From the NCBI GenBank assembly GCA_020747015.1, contig JAGTJM010000173.1, positions 1 through 12,042 on the forward strand: 12,042 nucleotides of DNA. Direction: 5' to 3'. The position numbers and the translations under genes are program-made. This document shows positions 7,201 to 12,042 of this stretch, one piece after another. A model generated the notes under the pieces. The model made no database searches and was not told the origin of the DNA. It worked only from the letters and a program-made list of their open reading frames with translations. This DNA is from Pyrenochaeta sp. MPI-SDFR-AT-0127 (taxonomy: Eukaryota; Ascomycota; Dothideomycetes; Pleosporales; Cucurbitariaceae). The stretch's first letter is position 1. Each line of letters opens with the position of its first letter.

Positions 7201-7346
7201 CTTTCTTAGTAGCTTCTAGATTAGAGTAAGTAGAGATAGATAAGAGGTTAAAGTAGTTCTAAGTATTAAATAGTAGTATTCGATAATAACTTAAGGTTAA
7301 TCATAATATACTATAAGGGTATATTATTCTTATCTATATATATAAT

Positions 7347-7415
7347 GCGCTTATCGCGCTTATAGTATATATAGTAAGCGCTTGTCGCACTTATCGCGCA
7401 TATAGTGAGCGCTCG
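7347..7415. repeat. Degenerate array of a 9-base motif GCGCTTRTC
   Basis: The motif appears as GCGCTTATC (7347), GCGCTTATA (7356), GCGCTTGTC (7378), GCACTTATC (7387), GCGCATATA (7396) and GCGCTCGTC (7409), two of the intervals being longer than nine bases. GCGCTTA at 7356 also pairs with TAAGCGC near 7375, giving a 7-bp hairpin. It is unusually CpG-rich for its surroundings and may be a subterminal or long-terminal-repeat segment of one of the buried elements. Confidence 0.6.
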
Positions 7416-7774
7416 TCCTTAGCCTAGTAAGCAGTTACGTGTCTAGGGTCTTATCTCGTATTAGCGCCTATAGTAGTGTCTATAGTTAGTCTAGGGCGCT
7501 CTCCTTAGGTGCGTCCTTATTCCTAAAACTAGAATCGTAATACTATCCTCTTCCTTCCTAAGATCCGTCTTAGATTACGTAGTCTATTACTAAGTTAGTT
7601 TATAGTATATAGTACCCCGTAATTAGGCACTATATAAGATAAGATATCTTCTAATTCTTAAATCCGTAACCTTCGCCTTTATAATAAAATCCTTCGCGTA
7701 AATACTATTACTAACGTCGCCTACGATAAGTATTTTCTAACTAGTACTATCTATTATATTATACTAGAGTTAAA

Positions 7775-8100
7775 ATTAAAGTATACTAAATATACTTATC
7801 TAGGTAAGCTATATATTAATATATTATAGGCTTCCCTAGATAAAACTTAAAGAGTATTAAAAGAAAGTAGATAAGGATAAAAAGTTATTAGTAGAGGTAA
7901 TTTCTTAGTTACTTTATAATAAGAAGATTTTAAAGTAAGCTAAAGAATAGGCACGTAAGAAGACCTTATATTTAGCGTTAGAGATATAAGATAATAGGGA
8001 ACTAGAGTTTACTAAGGAAGCTCTATATCCTACTACTAATACTTTAGTTAGGTTTTCTCTAATATTATAGTTAACTTTAGGGCCTTAGATATATTAGCTA
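7775..8100 (+). pseudogene. Unidentified Lys-rich coding relic
   Basis: A plus-strand frame is coherent for about 100 codons if TAG/TAA are read as former CAG/CAA/TGG: IKLKEY, stop, KKVDKDKKLLVEVIS, stop, LLYNKKILK, stop, AKE, stop, ARKKTLYLALEI, stop, DNRELEFTKEALYPTTNTLV. It is highly charged and probably alpha-helical or coiled coil. I do not recognise the family. It could be the C-terminal part of the same pogo-like element as 7033-7200, since both are on the plus strand, but the gap between them would be too short for an intact catalytic domain. Confidence 0.35.
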
Positions 8101-8332
8101 CCCCTATAGAGTTAGGTTAACTTCCTACGTTTCTTAACTAGTATCTTAGGTATATTTCTAGGGTTATAGTATTATTCCGCTAACTCCTTATAAATTTTAT
8201 AGGAGGCTTTTTATAGTAAGCTTCTTATATAGCCTAGGTTCTTAGGTTAGTATTAGGGTTATAGTCTACTAGTATTCTTATCTAAATCTTATCCTAGTAA
8301 GCTATATCCTCTTCTTTCTTTAGTACTTCCTA

Positions 8333-8513
8333 TTATAGTACTCGTTAACCTTATTTATAGTTTTTTAGGTTTTCTTATAGTTCCTATATTCTCTAAATCT
8401 AGGTATCTTTCTATTTTACTAAGAAGAATATTTCTAGGTTATTAACTCTCCTCCTACTACTTATCCTAAGATTCTTTCTACTTTAAACTAGTTTCTTCTT
8501 CTAGTTCGTAATG
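8333..8513 (-). pseudogene. Probable chromodomain relic at the 3' end of pol
   Basis: HYELEEETSLK (from 8513) is followed, in another frame, by VERILG (from 8482), then by ILLSKIERYLDLEN and by a third-frame E, two residues, ENLKN. This order fits a chromodomain (VE-IL-...-YLVKW-GY-D-ENTWEP-ENL). Chromodomains steer integration towards methylated histone H3 in heterochromatin. At least two small indels are needed to join the pieces, so the call is moderate. Confidence 0.55.
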
Positions 8514-8999
8514 AATATTATTTATAATAGTATTATAGGGTCTACTAGTTCTAATAGTTTTAGTAGAACGTAGGTTTAATCTTTACGTTTTTAGTAGATT
8601 AAGTATATAATTTACTAGTCCTCTTTATTCCTTAATTAAAAATAGTCTAACCTTAATATAGTCTAATCCTTTATTAGGTCGTTTTATTTAAAGGTTTTTT
8701 ATAAGTAAATATACTTTATCCCCCTTTTTTAGCTAAGGTGCTATTTTTCTTTTCTTATTAATATATTTAATTATTAGTACTATATTTTTTCTATATTTTC
8801 CTTTATTTTCTAGTATATATCCTTTATTTCTTAGATTTTTTTAAAGCTACTTTAGCTTTAGTATTAGGAAAATTTCTTTAAAGAGATTAGGGTGTTTCCG
8901 TAGTATACGTAGAATAGTATTACGCCTATTATCTCTAATTTCTTATTATTATAAGCGATTTATACTATAGGTAGTAGCGATACCTAATTATCTTATACG

Positions 9000-9575
9000 T
9001 AGTTATAGTACGTCCTTAAGTACTATTTAAGTTCTATTCGTTTTCCGTTTATCCGTTATTTCTAGGTAGTAGGTAGTAGATAGTTTCTCTTAATCCCTAG
9101 TTACGCTATAAATATTTCCTAAAATTAGATATAAATAGTTTATCTCTATCGCTTATAATTAATTATAGTATTCTATAGTATCTAAATATCTAATCCTTAA
9201 CTATTACTCGAGTTATTCGTTGTAAAGTTCTTCCTAAAGGGTATAAATTCTACTCTCTTACTAAATTATAAACTACGTTAAGGATTCTATTATACTTATA
9301 TCTAGTTACTTATCTATAGACTTAGTAAGTCTATAATAAAGTCTATTATATATCTTCCTATAGTTTATTAGGTAGCTCTATTAGTTAAATTCTCTATATA
9401 GTGTGTATATTATATATTATTTTCTAATAACTTATACATTTCTTAATATAATTCTTAACTTTTATTTTATATTTAGGAAGTAGTAATTCTTTAGATAAGT
9501 TTAATAGTTCTTATATACCTAGTAACCGTATACTAGTTATTCGTAGTATTATTAGATAATATTCCTTCGAGTTCC
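9000..9575 (-). pseudogene. Integrase relic of the Gypsy element
   Basis: Around 9480-9421 the frame reads LLPKYKIKVKNYIKKCISY, stop, K, which is the C-x-x-C half of the HHCC zinc-binding domain with the second Cys (TGT) mutated to Tyr (TAT). Upstream the decayed LLGI, stop, ELLNLSKE stands where AGH-G--KT is expected. At about 9350-9320, YIIDFIIDLLSL matches the W-D-I-x-x-D-F-I-x-x-L-P start of the catalytic core with its first Asp. The second Asp and the Glu are not confidently readable. Confidence 0.75.
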
Positions 9576-9799
9576 TATGGAATCTTAGGTCTAATTTTTA
9601 TAATTATATTATAGTCTTATAATAGTCCTAATAATCTATCTTATTTTATCGTAGGATTACTATATAAACCTTAGTTTTCTTTCCTATTATATTATCTTTA
9701 GCTAAGTATGTCTACTTAGCTATTATCTTTTCCTAGTATATATATAATCCTAAATTTATACTATCCTAGGAGTTTAGACTATTGTACTTATCTTCTATT

Positions 9800-10041
9800 A
9801 AGTTATTTTATTATTATAAAGTACGTAAGGTTTTTATAGTCTATAAAGATAGTAAGTTCTAAATATCCCTTAGCGTAGTATCGCTAATATTCTAGTACGT
9901 TTATAATAGCTAATAGTTCTTTATCGTGTATATCGTAGCGTTCCTCCCTTAAGAACTTTCTTAAGTATATACTATTAGGTGCTATTTTCTATCTTTTTCT
10001 TAGAGTATTACTACTCCTATCGCTAGATCTAAGGCGTCTAT
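9800..10041 (-). pseudogene. RNase H relic of the Gypsy element
   Basis: IDALDLAIGVV (10041-10009) corresponds to the first catalytic Asp motif (DASD-A-GAVL), and YDIHDKELLAI (9937-9905) to the conserved Y-x-x-H-D-KELLA motif with its catalytic Glu. GYLELTIFIDYKNLTYF follows, matching the segment with the T/S-D-H-x-N-L-x-Y-F pattern. The first and later motifs are in different frames, so a small indel lies between them. Confidence 0.8.
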
Positions 10042-10299
10042 TTCTATTTAAAGGGGTTTCTACTAGTAAATACTATTAGTATAGGTTCTTTAACGTATGC
10101 TTCCTTAAGCGTCTTAAAGGCGTTATCCTATTCCTTCCCTATTCTATAGTTCTTCCTTCTTTATAAGTCGTGTTAGTAGTATACGATCTTTAAGAAGTCC
10201 TTAATAAATTATTATTAAAATTTATAAATCCTAAAAGGATTATATATCCTTAACTATCTTAGGTTTCTCCTAGTCTTTATCGTTTATATCTTTATATTA

Positions 10300-10850
10300 C
10301 TAATTCTAACTCTTTAATTCCGACTATATATCCTAGGAACTTAACTTCTTCTTTATAGAATTGTATTTCTTAGGTTTTAACTCTAGCCCGTATACTTATA
10401 ATCTCTTAAGGACTTCTTTAATATGTCCTTTATATTTAGTTATATTATTAGAGTATACTAATATATATCTAGGTATACTATAGCGTATTCGTCTAGATAG
10501 TCGTTTAATACGGTATTAACTAATTCTTAACACGTTACTAGTGTATTTATTAATCTAAATAGTATAACTAGGTATTTATAGTATCTATATCTTATTCTAA
10601 AGGTAGTTTTCTATTCTTTATCTTTCTTTATCCTAATTAGGTTATACGCACTTTAGAGGTCTAGTACTATAAATATCTTAGCTTCTACTAGCCTATCTCT
10701 AAGTTCTTAAATATTAGGTAGTAGGTAGTAGTTCTTTTAGTTATATTATTAAGTTTATAATAGTATATAAGGTCTTAATCTACTATCTTTCTTTAGCGCG
10801 AATAGGATAGGATATCCTACTAAGGACTTAGATTTTTAGATAAATCCTTT
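10300..10850 (-). pseudogene. Reverse transcriptase relic of the Gypsy element
   Basis: From 10850 the frame reads KGFI, stop, KSKSLVGYPILFALKKDSRLR, then a decayed stretch, ELRDRLVEAKIF, LDL, stop, SAYNLIRIKK, which match fingers/palm motifs of Gypsy RT. Further on, VLNDYLDEYAIVYLD (10514-10468) is followed, one frame over, by ILVYSNNITKYKGHIKEVLK (10465 leftward). The canonical catalytic block is YLDDIL, so one base has been lost inside the second Asp codon. The enzyme copies element RNA into DNA; this copy cannot. Confidence 0.85.
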
Positions 10851-11280
10851 TACTAATATTTCCTTAATATACTTCTTTAGGTTACTAGCTCTTTCTCTAT
10901 TAACTTATATATTAGTATAAACCCTAGGCATTTACTATCTTCTAGTTTAATTTTATAATCCTATAGTTAATATTTTAGTGGTACTCCTATTCCTACTTTC
11001 TCTATAAATATCTCTATATATTCTATATATCTTTATAGGATCTTTAGAGTAATACGTTTCTCTACTATTCTCTACCTTCTAATCTTTCTTACTAGTAGTT
11101 AGTTTAGCTTATTAGTTAGTACTCCTATAGATATACTCTTAACTAAAGTTCTAATATTTATTATTATCTTCTTATCTACTAGGGTATTCTACTACTATAT
11201 AGGTTTCTAGGCGTATATATATTATTCTTATACCCTATTAAGATCCTCTAGTTCTTCTAGTCTATACGCGGGTTATAATC

Positions 11281-11570
11281 TCTTAGCTAAGGTAGCCCTA
11301 ATATAATATTATAGGCGGCTAAGCTAAAAATATCTAGTCTTACCTTAATATTTTATCCTAATATAATACTAATTTCTTTAAGTACTTTATACTTAATAAG
11401 TCCTCTATTTATATTATTAGCTATAGTAATATAATAAGGTTTTTCTTTAAGAATAGGTTATAGCCCTACTTTTAATATAGCTATTCCTAAAATATAGTTC
11501 CCTATAATCCTAAATTAATTAGAGCCTATATATTAATATTTCTAATTTTTACTTTTATTTAGAGTAGTTC
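11281..11570 (-). pseudogene. Retropepsin (protease) relic of the Gypsy element
   Basis: The frame includes KEKPYYITIANN, LDIFSLAAYNIILGLP, a TAG where Trp is expected, then LRDYNPRID. The ILG-P-WL block followed by N-x-x-I-D-W is the C-terminal signature of Gypsy aspartic proteases, which cut the Gag-Pol polyprotein. The upstream active-site D-S/T-G is no longer clearly readable. Confidence 0.7.
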
Positions 11571-12042
11571 TTCTCTATCCTAATAGCGTCGCATCGCTAG
11601 ACTTTAGGGCGAATTAGTTCCCTTATCTAATTCTAGTATCCTACTTATTAAGGTTTAGTTTCTAGTTTCTTTCTAAAAAAAGTACTTATTAAATCTATTA
11701 TTAAGTTTATCCTATATATTTATATATTTAGTTTATATATTTTACTATATTATTAGTATATTTCTTATTTATAATAATATTTTTTATTAACTTCTATTAT
11801 TCTAGGAAGTAGTTATATATTTATCCTATAGGTAGCTTATATATATTCTTTAGTAGTTATACTATTACTATTTATATTAGTATTATAGTTTAGGAATACT
11901 TATTTCTACTTTCTCTAAGTAATAGTAGTTATATAGTTATATATATACGCGTAAAGTATAGACTTCTATATTATAGGTTTCTCTAGTTAAAGTTATATAG
12001 TAGTATAATAATTTCTTTATACTATTATTACTTATATATTCT

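Larger units (their letters stand above)
6650..12042. repeat. RIP-saturated repeat block, continuing off the right edge
   Basis: The whole block is TpA-dominated with CpA and TpG nearly absent. In 7954-8511 I find no CA and no TG dinucleotide on either strand, while CpG and GpC persist. No open frame above 60 codons survives. This is what RIP leaves when CpA is converted to TpA on both strands of duplicated DNA over several sexual cycles. The block contains at least two buried elements, listed separately. Such blocks are usually heterochromatic. Confidence 0.9.
8333..12042 (-). mobile_element. RIP-degraded Ty3/Gypsy LTR retrotransposon, 5' end beyond window
   Basis: Read on the minus strand, short protein motifs of a Gypsy polyprotein survive among stop codons in the canonical order: retropepsin (about 11570-11281), reverse transcriptase (10850-10300), RNase H (10041-9800), integrase (9575-9000) and a probable chromodomain (8513-8333). 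RNase H before integrase separates Ty3/Gypsy from Ty1/Copia; a terminal chromodomain would place it among chromoviruses. The gag end lies at or beyond the right edge: 11600-12042 keeps no motif I can name. No long terminal repeat can be defined, because only one end could be inside the window and RIP obscures TG...CA termini; the 3' LTR, if kept, must lie below about 8330. The element is dead: dozens of nonsense codons and at least one deletion in the catalytic region. Confidence 0.85.

Noticed and set aside
7180..7215. Hammerhead-ribozyme-like core (GTC, CTGAGGAGTCC)
   Set aside because: The core would need CTGATGA; here it is CTGAGGA. GTC is one base from it, leaving no room for stem I, and no GAAA with a matching stem lies downstream.
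1..12042. Biosynthetic cluster, toxin, CRISPR or defence system
   Set aside because: Only one plausible enzyme gene is intact; there is no regularly spaced repeat array and no group of co-oriented functional genes.

Overview
This window looks like chromosomal DNA of a filamentous ascomycete (Pezizomycotina). Two signs point there. The first is a sharp alternation between ordinary, roughly GC-balanced sequence and blocks where CpA/TpG has almost vanished in favour of TpA, the mark of repeat-induced point mutation (RIP). The second is the gene content: a short-chain dehydrogenase, a fungal Kelch-repeat protein, and relics of pogo-type, Mutator-type and Ty3/Gypsy elements. I cannot name a species. 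No rRNA, tRNA, CRISPR array or prokaryotic operon is visible.

Layout. 1-345 is an AT-rich RIP tract ending at a perfect inverted repeat. 346-996 holds no gene I can support. 997-2870 (minus) is the remains of one long unidentified protein gene, broken by TAG/TAA codons and frameshifts, with its most AT-rich core at 2170-2640. Two truncated transposase fragments follow: a pogo-like DDE piece (3075-3362, minus) and the start of a Mutator-like (FAR1-type) transposase (3542-3805, plus). 4142-4717 is a possible small Cys/Ser/Pro-rich membrane protein.

The best-preserved gene is a classical NAD(P)-dependent short-chain dehydrogenase (ATG at 5009, TAG at 5912-5914). Its frame continues for 38 coding-like codons beyond that TAG, to a TGA at 6029-6031. 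Converging on it is a 5'-truncated Kelch gene (6646-6124, minus), also split by one in-frame TAG. In both genes the TAG is one C-to-T change, at CpA, away from CAG. I infer that RIP or ordinary decay has nicked genes bordering the repeat block.

From about 6650 to the right edge everything is saturated with TpA. Read on the minus strand, 8333-12042 still shows the ghost of a Ty3/Gypsy polyprotein in the order protease, reverse transcriptase, RNase H, integrase, probable chromodomain, with its 5' end beyond the window. The 1.6 kb between the Kelch remnant and that element holds plus-strand relics of at least one other sequence (a possible pogo-type DNA-binding domain and a Lys-rich stretch) and a small array of a GCGCTTRTC motif. 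The window is best read as a transposon graveyard around one or two genes, not as a new multi-gene system. The points most worth pursuing are the paired TAG codons and the unidentified long relic at 997-2870.
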